DNA of 64,000 bases from CAYNJG01 sp965216885 (GTDB taxonomy: Bacteria; Planctomycetota; Planctomycetia; Pirellulales; Pirellulaceae). The notes below the pieces were generated by a model. It did no database searches, had not been told where the DNA came from, and worked only from the letters and a program-made list of their open reading frames with translations. The position numbers and the translations under genes were made by a program. Below are positions 10,277 to 19,688 of the stretch, piece after piece; position 1 is the stretch's first letter, and the number at the start of each line of letters is the position of its first letter. The stretch lies in assembly GCA_965216885.1 (NCBI GenBank), contig OZ244209.1:186001-250000 (forward strand), given 5' to 3'.

Positions 10277-11377
10277 ATGTCTGGAAGAAGACGTTGTCTT
10301 GGATTTCTGCTGCTGGCATCGGTCTTGTCCGGTGATGCCAGAACGGCAGAGTCATCGGATCACGCAACGGTTCGCTACCACGTTTCAATTGAGAATACGT
10401 GGAGCGAAGTGACGCATCCCGGGTTATTTCCGGAGGCGGCTCATTTCTCGTGGCTGGGTGGCGGCACGCACAACGATCAGACGTCCTATTGGAATGTTGG
10501 CGAAGTTGCCTCGGACCAGATTGTGCAGATGGCAGAGACGGGCGTGATCAAGCGACTCGTGGAGCAGATTGATGCGGATCCGGACGCTTATTCGGTTGTC
10601 GACCTGCGTCACTGGTTTTGTCCGGATGAGATCGACGTCAAGTCGTGCGGCCCGACGTCCTTCAGCTTCGATGCCCATCGTGACTTTCCCTTCCTGACAT
10701 TGACGACCATGTTGGGGCCGAGTCCGGACTGGTTCGTTGGCGTCTCGTCGTTGCCGCTGCTCGAGGGCGATGCCTGGGTCGAGCAAATCGAGTTAGAACT
10801 GTATCCCTACGACGCCGGAACTCGTAGCGACAACGTGTTCGAACTTTTCGGAACGCTTACCGATCCTCCGGAGCCCATTCAGCTGATCACGGAGGAGTCG
10901 GGTCAAATCATTACGCCCCAGTCTTTGGGCACGATGACACTCACTCGTCTGGATCCGTGTGACCTGACCGGGGACTTCGCGTGCAATGCTGCCGACATCG
11001 ACCTGCTCAGCGACCAAATTCGATCGGGTGAATCCGGGTTTGATCTCAATGGGGATGGAGTGACCGATCTTGCCGACCGCACGCACTGGGTCGAGCACCT
11101 CATGTTGACTCAGTACGGTGACGGTAATCTGGACAGGGCCGTCGACTTCGATGACTTCCTGTCGTTGGCTCGCGAGTTTGGCACGATTGGTGGCTGGGCG
11201 GATGGCGACTACGACGGGTCCGGTATGTCCGACTTCTCTGACTTTCTGATGCTTGCCCAGAGTTTCGGCAGCGGCGGCAGTGTTCAGGCTGTTCCCGAGC
11301 CTCACAACGGGGCAGCGTGGCTGTGCCTGGTGATGTTGCCATTGCGTTACTTCTTCTTCCGCCGGCGCCAACGCTAG
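10277..11377 (+). CDS. Spondin-N domain protein with calcium-loop region and PEP-CTERM-like tail
   Basis: Exported surface protein. The ATG at 10277 starts a signal peptide (MSGRRRCLGFLLLASVLSG); an in-frame GTG at 10262 is less likely. Residues about 30-190 match the spondin N-terminal domain (YHVSIENTWSEVTHPGLF, GPSPDWFVGVSSLPLL, ELYPYDAGTRS). Residues about 215-345 carry dockerin/EF-hand-like calcium loops (DLNGDGVTDLADR, DYDGSGMSDFSDF). The C-terminus is VPEP, a hydrophobic helix, then RRRQR, which is the PEP-CTERM architecture recognised by exosortases. No exosortase gene is in the window. The role is probably adhesion or matrix attachment. Confidence 0.82.
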   Translation: MSGRRRCLGFLLLASVLSGDARTAESSDHATVRYHVSIENTWSEVTHPGLFPEAAHFSWLGGGTHNDQTSYWNVGEVASDQIVQMAETGVIKRLVEQIDADPDAYSVVDLRHWFCPDEIDVKSCGPTSFSFDAHRDFPFLTLTTMLGPSPDWFVGVSSLPLLEGDAWVEQIELELYPYDAGTRSDNVFELFGTLTDPPEPIQLITEESGQIITPQSLGTMTLTRLDPCDLTGDFACNAADIDLLSDQIRSGESGFDLNGDGVTDLADRTHWVEHLMLTQYGDGNLDRAVDFDDFLSLAREFGTIGGWADGDYDGSGMSDFSDFLMLAQSFGSGGSVQAVPEPHNGAAWLCLVMLPLRYFFFRRRQR

Positions 11378-11557
11378 TTACCCGCGCGAAGCTTGCCTGA
11401 GGATGTAGTGCCACGCTCTCACCGAGGGGGATCTTCTGGCAGTTGGAGTTCGTCCTGTTTGCTTCTAGAATGCACGGCCTGATGCCGGTCGTTAACGGTC
11501 GCGAAATGTTCGCGGCGAGTTGAAGCTCTCTTGAACACTCTTGAACAGGCTATTGAA

Positions 11558-13102
11558 ATGCCGCGAATCTGCTTGAACTTCCTTGTCGTGTTATTGGGCG
11601 TATTGTCGACGTTCTGCGTCGCGGCCGACAAGCCAAACGTCGTCGTGATCATGGCGGATGACCTCGGTTATGGTGACGTCTCCTGTTACGGAGCGACGGA
11701 ACTGAGTACGCCGCACATTGATCTGCTTGCGTCGGAAGGCATGCGATTCACCAGCGGTTACTGCTCGGCGTCGACTTGCACGCCGACCCGCTATTCGCTG
11801 CTGACGGGCAGCTACGCATTTCGGCGTCCAGGCACCGGCATCGCAGCTCCAACGGCGCCGGCGATCATCAAGGGCGGAACGGAAACGATCGCCACGATGC
11901 TCAAGCGAGCCGGTTACGCGACGGGTGTGGTTGGCAAATGGCACCTCGGTCTGGGTGGACCGGAAGGTCCGGACTGGAACGGCAAGTTGACACCTGGACC
12001 TCTGGAAATCGGGTTTGATCACTGCTTCCTGCTGCCGACGACCAATGATCGTGTGCCACAGGTTTACGTTCAGGATCATCGCGTGCTCAACCTTGATCCG
12101 AACGATCCGCTCTGGGTTGGAAAGAAGAAGCCTGCCGAAGACCATCCGACTGGTCTCACGCATCGCGACACATTGAAGATGGATTGGTCGCATGGACACA
12201 ATTCGACGATCCACAATGGCATCAGTCGCATTGGCTTTTACACGGGCGGTCACGCCGCGCGATTTCGTGACGAAGATCTCGCCGATAAGTGGGTGGAGAA
12301 GTCGAACGAGTTCATGGAAAAGCACAAGGACGAGCCGTTCTTCCTGTTCTTCGCATCGCACGATATTCACGTTCCGCGAATTCCGCATGAGCGATTTCAG
12401 GGGAAAACCAAACTTGGCTATCGTGGCGACGCGATCGTGCAGCTTGATTGGTGCGTGGGCGAAGTCATGAAGACGCTGGACCGCCTGAATCTGGCGGAAA
12501 AGACGCTTGTCGTTTTCTGCTCTGATAATGGCCCAGTGATGGACGACGGCTACAAGGACGATGCCCTGGAGAAGCTTGGGAAACATCGAGCTGGTGGGCC
12601 TTACACCGGTGGCAAGTACAGCGTCTATGAAGGCGGCACGCGAACTCCCTTTATCACTCGGTGGAAAGGTCAGATTCCAGCTGGCGAAAGCGACGAACTG
12701 GTTTGCACGATCGATCTCGTTGCCAGCCTTGCCTCGCTGACGGATACCAGCCTGCCGACGGATGCTCACACGGACAGCCTTGATGTGCTGGACGCGCTGC
12801 TCGGCAAACCCGGCGCGCAGGGACGAGATCATCTCGTGCAGCAGGACAACGGCAACAACGGAACGCTTGGGTTGCGATCCGGCAACTGGAAATTGCACTA
12901 CTACAAGAAGCGCAAGTCAGCCCGGAACGTGGTTGTCGAACGCAAGCTCGCCAACACGCCCGTTCCTGAATTTCAATTGTTCAACCTCGCAACGGATCCT
13001 GCGGAAAAGAGCAATGTGATCGCCGATCACCCGGACGTGGCGGCTCGCCTGAAGGCGCAGTTGGCGGAAATCGTGTCATCCGGCCGCACGCGTTCCGAGT
13101 AA
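11558..13102 (+). CDS. Secreted arylsulfatase-type sulfatase (CTPTR)
   Basis: Periplasmic or secreted sulfate-ester hydrolase of the alkaline phosphatase superfamily. The ATG at 11558 starts a signal peptide (MPRICLNFLVVLLGVLS...AADKP); the in-frame TTG at 11531 would only lengthen it. The formylglycine signature is CTPTRYSLLTG with the modified Cys at residue 74, preceded by metal ligands in MADDLGYGDV. Later motifs include GKWHLG, FFASHDIHVPR and FCSDNGP, all typical of the family. It lies 45 bases before a second sulfatase, so the two are probably co-transcribed. The glycan substrate is not deducible. No formylglycine-generating enzyme is in the window. Confidence 0.92.
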   Translation: MPRICLNFLVVLLGVLSTFCVAADKPNVVVIMADDLGYGDVSCYGATELSTPHIDLLASEGMRFTSGYCSASTCTPTRYSLLTGSYAFRRPGTGIAAPTAPAIIKGGTETIATMLKRAGYATGVVGKWHLGLGGPEGPDWNGKLTPGPLEIGFDHCFLLPTTNDRVPQVYVQDHRVLNLDPNDPLWVGKKKPAEDHPTGLTHRDTLKMDWSHGHNSTIHNGISRIGFYTGGHAARFRDEDLADKWVEKSNEFMEKHKDEPFFLFFASHDIHVPRIPHERFQGKTKLGYRGDAIVQLDWCVGEVMKTLDRLNLAEKTLVVFCSDNGPVMDDGYKDDALEKLGKHRAGGPYTGGKYSVYEGGTRTPFITRWKGQIPAGESDELVCTIDLVASLASLTDTSLPTDAHTDSLDVLDALLGKPGAQGRDHLVQQDNGNNGTLGLRSGNWKLHYYKKRKSARNVVVERKLANTPVPEFQLFNLATDPAEKSNVIADHPDVAARLKAQLAEIVSSGRTRSE

Positions 13103-13147
13103 GCCGACGAAGCCTGCCATTTTCTCTTCGTAACTGAAAGAACCTCG

Positions 13148-14977
13148 ATGAATCGACAGACGATCACCAAATTCTTGACGACCGTACTCCTACTACTGCT
13201 CAGCAATGCGGTGGCGGTTGCGGCTCCGCCGAACGTTCTCATTGTGACGGTCGACGACATGAGCGCCGATTCTTTGGGCGAGTTTGGTTCCCGGTTGGCC
13301 GACACTTCACCAAACATTGACGCGTTTATTCGGCAGTCTCTGAAGTTTCATCATGCTCACGTGCAGGTTGGGAATTGCATGCCGGGTCGCAACATCATGT
13401 GGTCGGGACTCTATTCTCACAAGAATGGCGTCGAAGGCTTTGTTCAGAACAAGGCCGCACGTCACGCAATGATTTCGGATGTCGCCAGGAACGCGGGATA
13501 CTTCACCGCGATACGCGGCAAAGCCAGCCATTCGACGCCGTATCACCCCTATGCCTGGGACGCGGATGTGACAAAAGATACTGACGGCAAAGATCGTCAC
13601 ATCAAAGATGCAGTCAGCTATGGCGATTCCGCTCGCGACGCAATCTCGATGGCAGGGAAAGCGAACAAGCCGTTCTTTTTGTTGCTGAATATTTCCGATC
13701 CGCACAAACCGTTTTACAGCAAGACCCGGGATGGCAAACCGGACCCTCACGTGCCGTCGCGCGTTTTCAGTGGCGACGAAGTGCCGGTGCCTGGATTCCT
13801 GCCAGAGGATGAACTCATCCGAGCCGAATTGGCGTTGTACTATTCCTCCGTGCGACGTGCCGACGACTGCTTTGGCGAAGTCATGAAGGCACTGGATGAA
13901 TCGGGCCATGCCGACGATACGTTTGTCATGTTTCTGTCGGATCATGGCATGCCGCTGCCATTCGCGAAGACACAGCTTTATTACCACAGCACGCACACGC
14001 CGCTGGCCGTTCGTTGGCCGGGCGTGACGAAACCGGGCACTCACGACAAACGGCACATGGTGTCCTGCATCGATTTTATGCCCACATTGGTCGATGTCAT
14101 GGAGACAACGCATCCCGAACCGGAGACGTTACAGGGGCGATCCTTCGCATCGGTGATTCGTGGTGAAGAGCAGGACAATCGCGACGCGGTCCTGCTTCAG
14201 TACAACGAGAATTCGGGACGCTGGCGGCATCCCATGCGGGGCATTCAGACTCGGGAATTCCTGTATCTGTACAACATCTGGAGTGATGGTGTCCGTAAGT
14301 TTGCCACCGCCACCACCAGCACGGATGCGTACCGGCAGATGGTCAAGCGAGCCAAGAGCGAACCGGCCATCGCGGCGCGGCTGCAGCTGTTCGATCACCG
14401 CGTGCCGCACGAGCTCTTCGATGTCCAAAAGGATCCCAATTGCCTGAATAATCTCGCCGACGATCCGGACTATCGGGCGACCCTGGAATCTCTCCAGTCG
14501 AAATTGGCGACCGAACTGCAACGCACTCAGGACCCCGCGGCCGGTGTCATGAAATCACCGAACGACGAACAGTTGCGAGCTGCATACATGGCGATCGAGG
14601 ACAAACGATCCGCCGACGCCCGAAATCGCCGGCGGAAGGCAAAGACCCAGTCACAAGCAAATCGCAAGAAGTTGTCCGATGCGATCCGACTGGATGTTCC
14701 AGCGAATCTTTCGCGAGGCAGGCAATTTACCGTCGCCGTTCATCACAAATTGCCGGCGGACATCGGCAAGCAGAAACTGTACGTGACGCTCAGGTCGAAG
14801 TCCGGAACGCGCATCAAGCGAAAGGTTGTTCAGGTCGCGGGAGAAGGTGTGGCGAATGTCGCTTTTCGCATCGGCCCCAAGGTCAAAGCCGATAATGTCG
14901 TTCTGGCTGCGTTCGTCGGTGAGGACTTCGAATCGAATTTGCAGCATGTGGTGAGTGCGGCGGTTGCGGTGAAGTAG
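13148..14977 (+). CDS. Secreted sulfatase, sulfamidase-like, with extra C-terminal beta domain
   Basis: Second sulfatase of the pair. The signal peptide (MNRQTITKFLTTVLLLLLSN...AVAAP) follows a plausible ribosome-binding site (GAAAGA). The catalytic signature is CMPGRNIMWSGLYSH with Cys77 as the formylglycine site, and metal-binding VDDMSAD and LSDHGMPL are present. The overall pattern is closest to N-sulfoglucosamine sulfohydrolase-like families. After the sulfatase fold (about residue 480) there is a charged linker (ADARNRRRKAKTQSQANRKK) and roughly 95 residues predicted as a beta-sandwich, which the other sulfatases here lack. It may bind carbohydrate. An imperfect hairpin follows the stop codon. 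Confidence 0.9.
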   Translation: MNRQTITKFLTTVLLLLLSNAVAVAAPPNVLIVTVDDMSADSLGEFGSRLADTSPNIDAFIRQSLKFHHAHVQVGNCMPGRNIMWSGLYSHKNGVEGFVQNKAARHAMISDVARNAGYFTAIRGKASHSTPYHPYAWDADVTKDTDGKDRHIKDAVSYGDSARDAISMAGKANKPFFLLLNISDPHKPFYSKTRDGKPDPHVPSRVFSGDEVPVPGFLPEDELIRAELALYYSSVRRADDCFGEVMKALDESGHADDTFVMFLSDHGMPLPFAKTQLYYHSTHTPLAVRWPGVTKPGTHDKRHMVSCIDFMPTLVDVMETTHPEPETLQGRSFASVIRGEEQDNRDAVLLQYNENSGRWRHPMRGIQTREFLYLYNIWSDGVRKFATATTSTDAYRQMVKRAKSEPAIAARLQLFDHRVPHELFDVQKDPNCLNNLADDPDYRATLESLQSKLATELQRTQDPAAGVMKSPNDEQLRAAYMAIEDKRSADARNRRRKAKTQSQANRKKLSDAIRLDVPANLSRGRQFTVAVHHKLPADIGKQKLYVTLRSKSGTRIKRKVVQVAGEGVANVAFRIGPKVKADNVVLAAFVGEDFESNLQHVVSAAVAVK

Positions 14978-14984
14978 CCGGGCG

Positions 14985-15011
14985 AGAACCGAATGGCGTT
15001 CCAGCGGTTCT
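14985..15011 (+). terminator. Possible weak terminator hairpin after the sulfatase pair
   Basis: AGAACCG and CGGTTCT form a 7-bp stem 8 bases after the sulfatase stop. There is no T-run, so intrinsic termination is doubtful. Confidence 0.3.
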
Positions 15012-15123
15012 TGTTGGACCGCTGTTGTTGCTCAGGTCGTCTCGTTGTCGACTGGCCTGATGTGAACTGCCATTCCACCGCGTGAACTGAGCTTCGCCGC
15101 GAGCCCACATTGCGGATCATGGC

Positions 15124-16440
15124 CTAAGGTGCGAGTTTGGCGAGCTGTCGCACGGTGGGCAGATTCGCGAGATCCTTTTCGGCAATCGTCATGTGAATCG
15201 CTCGGTTCCACAGATGAGGGCAGAAAATATGGATCATGCCGTTGTCGATGACGGCGTCCAGGTAGGACACGTTGTGGTTGAACCAGCCGTTCTTTTCCGG
15301 GTTCGGCACGGTGGCGTTGGCGAACATGAATCGAGGTTCCGTCCAGCTTCTGCCTCCATCACTTGAAAGTGAGTACCATATTTCGGAACGGTCTTTCATG
15401 CCGTCCATCTTGCCATGGAGTCCGTCGTACTGGGATTTGATGTGACGATTGTGGTGCAGCGAGATGAGCGTCTTCCCGTCGGTCAGATGGAAGACCATCG
15501 GCGGCGCATCGGGGTGAATTTGTGAGGACGGTTGAGGTGTGGGCCACGTTTTGCCGTCGTCCGTGCTACGTGTCGTCCAGATCTTTCCCGATGGCGTTCG
15601 AGCCATGAAGAAGACTTCGTCGTTGCCCAGATGAATGGGCCGCCCCTCGTCCATACGATTGAAGTTCTTGGCGAACCAGCCGCCGGGTCGTTTGCCCGGA
15701 ATCAACGTCCACGTTTTGCCTTTGTCTTCGCTGCGGAGGAGGTACTGTTGGGTCGTGAGCGGTTTCTTCGACCAGTCGGCCGCGTGCGAACCAAGAATCC
15801 AGGTTCCGCTGTCGGTTTCGCACATGCGCGTTACGGACATGCCAAGAAAGCCCGGGTCATTGACCGGTTTAATCAGTGTGGCTTTGCTCCAGGTGTGACC
15901 ATCGTCGTCCGACCAGCGAAACCCAATCGGCGTGTTTTCATGCCGACCGTTTTCACGGCTGTACGCGCTGGGGATCGGCTGAGTTCCGAAGGCGTAAATG
16001 CGAGTGCTGCCTTTGGGAATAAGCGGAATGAAGCCGTGTTGGCTGTAGTCGATGTCGAAACCAATCGTTGGCCCGTTCCAGGTCCTGCCATTGTCGCTTG
16101 AGCGATACGCAACCAGGTCGTTGACCTTGCCTCCGCCAGCGGCGTAGTGATTGCCTTCCGGGAACATCAACAGCAGATCGCCGTTGGGAGTCCGAACGGC
16201 TCGTGTCTCAAAGAGGCCTCGTACACCGTCCTTCGCCTTGTGAACGACCTGACCTTGCAACGAATTGTGCCGGAGTAGTCCAAGTTCAGCGTCAAAAACA
16301 AATCCGCTGGGAGGCGATTGTTGCGAGATCACGATCGGTTTGGTGACGCCGATCTCAATTTGTTCCAGCAGTGCGCCGTCCGCCAGGGCATAACCGGTCG
16401 ACAGCAGAATGAACGTCAGAGCGAGGGATGTAGTGCGCAT
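15124..16440 (-). CDS. Secreted BNR-repeat sialidase-like protein
   Basis: Exported six-bladed propeller protein of the sialidase/BNR superfamily. The ATG at 16440 is chosen over an upstream TTG (16452) because GAGGA lies 5 bases before it and it begins the signal peptide (MRTTSLALTFILLSTGYALA). Five Asp-box-like motifs can be read: RSSDNGRTW, RWSDDDGHTW, RSEDKGKTW, RSTDDGKTW and LSSDGGRSW. Proteins of this planctomycete group are usually annotated exo-alpha-sialidase, but the catalytic Arg triad and Tyr/Glu pair cannot be assigned with confidence here, so another glycoside activity is possible. It is divergent from the PVC-type cytochrome gene at 16699. Confidence 0.87.
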   Translation of the reverse strand: MRTTSLALTFILLSTGYALADGALLEQIEIGVTKPIVISQQSPPSGFVFDAELGLLRHNSLQGQVVHKAKDGVRGLFETRAVRTPNGDLLLMFPEGNHYAAGGGKVNDLVAYRSSDNGRTWNGPTIGFDIDYSQHGFIPLIPKGSTRIYAFGTQPIPSAYSRENGRHENTPIGFRWSDDDGHTWSKATLIKPVNDPGFLGMSVTRMCETDSGTWILGSHAADWSKKPLTTQQYLLRSEDKGKTWTLIPGKRPGGWFAKNFNRMDEGRPIHLGNDEVFFMARTPSGKIWTTRSTDDGKTWPTPQPSSQIHPDAPPMVFHLTDGKTLISLHHNRHIKSQYDGLHGKMDGMKDRSEIWYSLSSDGGRSWTEPRFMFANATVPNPEKNGWFNHNVSYLDAVIDNGMIHIFCPHLWNRAIHMTIAEKDLANLPTVRQLAKLAP

Positions 16441-16698
16441 TGGAATCCTCAAGTACAGAAATTACGGCGAGTATTGTATCGCGCTTTAAGGCGTCGCGCA
16501 GGGAATCGGAAAGGAGAATTCGTATCGTGACGCTACTGTCATTTCGTGACGGAGCGACTCGAAAGCTTATGCTGACGGTGCCAAAAAAGAGACCTGGCTC
16601 TCGTTCGCTTCCACCCGAAAATCGTTGTATTCTGGTGTCCCCACTTCCCGAAATTTCTAATCGGTATCCCAGGCCGCCTTTCTCCCAGCAGAGTCCAC

Positions 16699-19434
16699 AT
16701 GATGCGCAATCCATCGCAATGGATACTCCTTGTTACTTTTGTCTTTTGCCTCTCCGCGGCGAACATTAGTGCTCAGTCGACGCCAAAGCGCGCGAAACCA
16801 CCGACGAAGCGCGCAGTAAAGCCACGTCAGAAAGTGGTTGGTCCGGCAATCGGAGGGAACAAGGCAACGCCGATCGAACGAATCAAGGCGGCGCCGGGTT
16901 TTGAGGTCGAGCTGATCTATTCGGTACCGGGGGTCGAACAGGGATCGTGGGTAAACCTGTGTACCGATAACAAAGGACGACTGCTCGTCAGTGATCAATT
17001 CGGAGGCATGTATCGAGTCACGCCGCCGGCGCCGGGAATGAGTGTGCGTCGATCGGACGTTGAAAAGGTTCCTGCGGACATTCGAGCGGTCAACGGAATG
17101 GTGTGGGCGTTTGACTCGTTGTATGTGGCCGTGAACGACTACGAACAGAAGATCCCCTGCGGACTTTACCGCATCACCGACAGTGATGGTGACGACCACC
17201 TGGACAAGGTCGAACTGTTGAGGGAGCTGAAAGCCCGAGGTGACCACGGCGTCCACGCCATCCTGCCGACGCCCGACGGAAAGGCTCTCTATTTGATCAC
17301 GGGAAACGGCACGATTCCAACCGAGCTGGCCGACACTTCGCCCGTGCCACAAATCTGGGGCGAGGATCATTTGCTGCCGAGTATGCCCGACGGACGTGGC
17401 CACAAACGCGGCGTCCTGGGGCCCGGGGGCATTATCTATCGCGTCTCCCCGGACGGGAAATCGTTCGAGGCGGTCGCAAATGGATTTCGAAATATCTTTG
17501 ATGCCGCCATCAATCGCGATGGCGAGCTGTTCACCTACGACGCGGACATGGAGTACGACTTCAACACGCCGTGGTATCGACCGACCAGGATCTGCCACGT
17601 CGTCAGCGGCGCGGAGTTCGGCTGGCGCAACGGTGCCGGCAAACGGATGCCGTTCTACGCGGATAACCTGCCGCCAGTTTTGGATGTTGGACCGGGCTCG
17701 CCAACGGGCATGACGTTCGGGTATGGCGCCAAGTTTCCGGCTCAGTATCAAAACGCGCTCTACGCACTCGATTGGAGCTGGGGAAAGCTGTACGCAATTC
17801 ACCTGAAGCCTCAGGGTGCCACGTACACGGCGACGAAAGAGGAGTTCCTCACCGGGGCACCGCTGCCGATTACCGACGCCATCATCCATCCGAAAGATGG
17901 TGCGATGTACTTCACGATTGGCGGTCGCCTGGTGCAGTCGGGGCTCTATCGTGTTACCTACGTCGGGAGCGAATCGACGGAACCGGCTACCGGCGACACG
18001 CCCGAATCGAACCTTGCCGCTGCGAAATTGGCTGAGACCCAACTGGCCGAAACCGACTTGGCCGCTCGCACAGCGAGAAGTATCCGCCACAAGTTGGAGG
18101 CGTTTCACGGTCGGCAGGATCCCGCTGCGACGGATGTGGCCTGGGAATTCCTCGGTAGTGAGGACCGGTTTCTACGCTTCGCAGCACGGACGGCGATTGA
18201 ACACCAACCACTCGCGACGTGGCAGGACCGAGCTGTCCAGGAAACGGACCCTGCGAAGAAGGTTGAGGCACTTCTTGCGCTAGCTCGAGTTGCCGGCGAA
18301 TGCCCGCAGCATCGAACGGCACAGACACCGGGCGTCGACGAGTCGATGCGCGACTCGCTGCTATCGGCGATGCTCGGATTCGTTCGCCAGGATCTGAGCC
18401 GCTCCAGTCAGTTGACGCTACAGCGAACTCTTCAGATTGTCTTGAATCGTTTCGGGCAACCGGATGAATCCCTACGTCGTGAGCTCGTTGCCGCGCTTGA
18501 TCCGCGATTCCCTTCCGGCGATGCCCAGCTGGACTGGCTGCTATGTGAAACACTCGCGTCACTCGAGTCGACGGAAGTGGCGGGCGAAGCGATGGGACTT
18601 ATCCAGTCCGCGCTCACGCAAGAAGAGCAGATGCAGTACGCGCGTTCGATCCGAATGTTAAAAGCTGGCTGGACGCCCGAGTTGCGAGAGGCCTATTTCA
18701 ACTGGTTCATGAAGGCGGCGAACTATCGTGGAGGAGCCAGTTTTGCAAAGTTCATTGAGTTTATCCGGAACGATGCCGTGGCCGCATTGAGCGAAGCGGA
18801 GAAGGAGTCGATGGCCGATCTATTGGCCCAAAGGGCGGAAACGAAGTCGGCACTGGAAAACCTTGGTGAAATATTTGCGGGTCGGCCAACCACGGAATGG
18901 ACATTGGCAGAACTCTCGGCAGCCGCTCGGACGGGATTGCGAAATCGGAATGTTGAAAATGGACGTCGCATGTTCGCCGCGGCCGGTTGCTACGCTTGTC
19001 ACCGCTTCAATAATCAGGGCGGAATGACGGGACCGGACCTGACTTTAGCGGGTGGCCGATATTCCGCACATGATTTTCTCGACCAGATAATTCATCCCAG
19101 TAAGGTGATCAATGATCAGTTCTCCGCCGTCACGGTAATCACCGAAGATGGTTTGATTCACAACGGTGTGGTCGTCAACCTGGGAACTCGCGGTCGCGGT
19201 GGGTCGCTGACGCTGAACACGGATTTGACAGACCCGAACCAAAGAATCTCAATCGATCGTGCCACGATTGAAGAGATGTTTGTTTCGAAGACTTCGCCCA
19301 TGCCCACCGGGCTGCTAAATCGGATGACCAAGAATGAGATTCTGGATTTGGTCGCGTGGGTGTTGAGCGGCGGTAAACGAGACCACAGCTACTTTGGAGA
19401 TGGCGGCGGGGCGCCGGAACGTGGGACGGAGTGA
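16699..19434 (+). CDS. PVC-type heme-binding CxxCH protein (second copy)
   Basis: Exported redox protein and paralogue of the first gene in the window, but 190 residues shorter. It has a signal peptide (MMRNPSQWILLVTFVFCLSA, cleavage near ISA-QS) and then a basic Pro/Lys/Arg linker. A propeller domain spans about residues 55-430 (GIIYRVSPDGKSF, NGFRNIFDAAINRDGELF). A helical repeat region covers about 440-740. A C-terminal cytochrome c has CYACH at 764-768, GPDLT after it, and a late Met in TSPMPTGLL. By family it is a sugar or alcohol dehydrogenase-like component coupled to electron transport. Either of the two leading ATG codons could be the start; no strong ribosome-binding site is seen. 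Confidence 0.9.
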   Translation: MMRNPSQWILLVTFVFCLSAANISAQSTPKRAKPPTKRAVKPRQKVVGPAIGGNKATPIERIKAAPGFEVELIYSVPGVEQGSWVNLCTDNKGRLLVSDQFGGMYRVTPPAPGMSVRRSDVEKVPADIRAVNGMVWAFDSLYVAVNDYEQKIPCGLYRITDSDGDDHLDKVELLRELKARGDHGVHAILPTPDGKALYLITGNGTIPTELADTSPVPQIWGEDHLLPSMPDGRGHKRGVLGPGGIIYRVSPDGKSFEAVANGFRNIFDAAINRDGELFTYDADMEYDFNTPWYRPTRICHVVSGAEFGWRNGAGKRMPFYADNLPPVLDVGPGSPTGMTFGYGAKFPAQYQNALYALDWSWGKLYAIHLKPQGATYTATKEEFLTGAPLPITDAIIHPKDGAMYFTIGGRLVQSGLYRVTYVGSESTEPATGDTPESNLAAAKLAETQLAETDLAARTARSIRHKLEAFHGRQDPAATDVAWEFLGSEDRFLRFAARTAIEHQPLATWQDRAVQETDPAKKVEALLALARVAGECPQHRTAQTPGVDESMRDSLLSAMLGFVRQDLSRSSQLTLQRTLQIVLNRFGQPDESLRRELVAALDPRFPSGDAQLDWLLCETLASLESTEVAGEAMGLIQSALTQEEQMQYARSIRMLKAGWTPELREAYFNWFMKAANYRGGASFAKFIEFIRNDAVAALSEAEKESMADLLAQRAETKSALENLGEIFAGRPTTEWTLAELSAAARTGLRNRNVENGRRMFAAAGCYACHRFNNQGGMTGPDLTLAGGRYSAHDFLDQIIHPSKVINDQFSAVTVITEDGLIHNGVVVNLGTRGRGGSLTLNTDLTDPNQRISIDRATIEEMFVSKTSPMPTGLLNRMTKNEILDLVAWVLSGGKRDHSYFGDGGGAPERGTE

Positions 19435-19688
19435 CTTGTCGGTTCCGCCGTTCATTAGTCCGGAGATCGCAAGGCCGTCGACTATATGGCAAGCTGGGCA
19501 AGAAACGTCCGTTAGTGCGCTGGCATTTCCGAAAATGCGCTGATTAGTTGTCTTATACGCTAACCTGCTGCTCACGCGTGGTTGATTATGCCGCAAAATA
19601 CTCTCTGCTATGAGTATTATGCTGTCGCGAGTTTGATCTGCTTCCTGATTGGAAAAGCAACCACGCACCTCACAGGACCAGCAAGGCA

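Noticed and set aside
11591..12898. 435-residue open frame on the minus strand
   Set aside because: Antisense of the sulfatase at 11558; no signal, motif or ribosome-binding site supports it.
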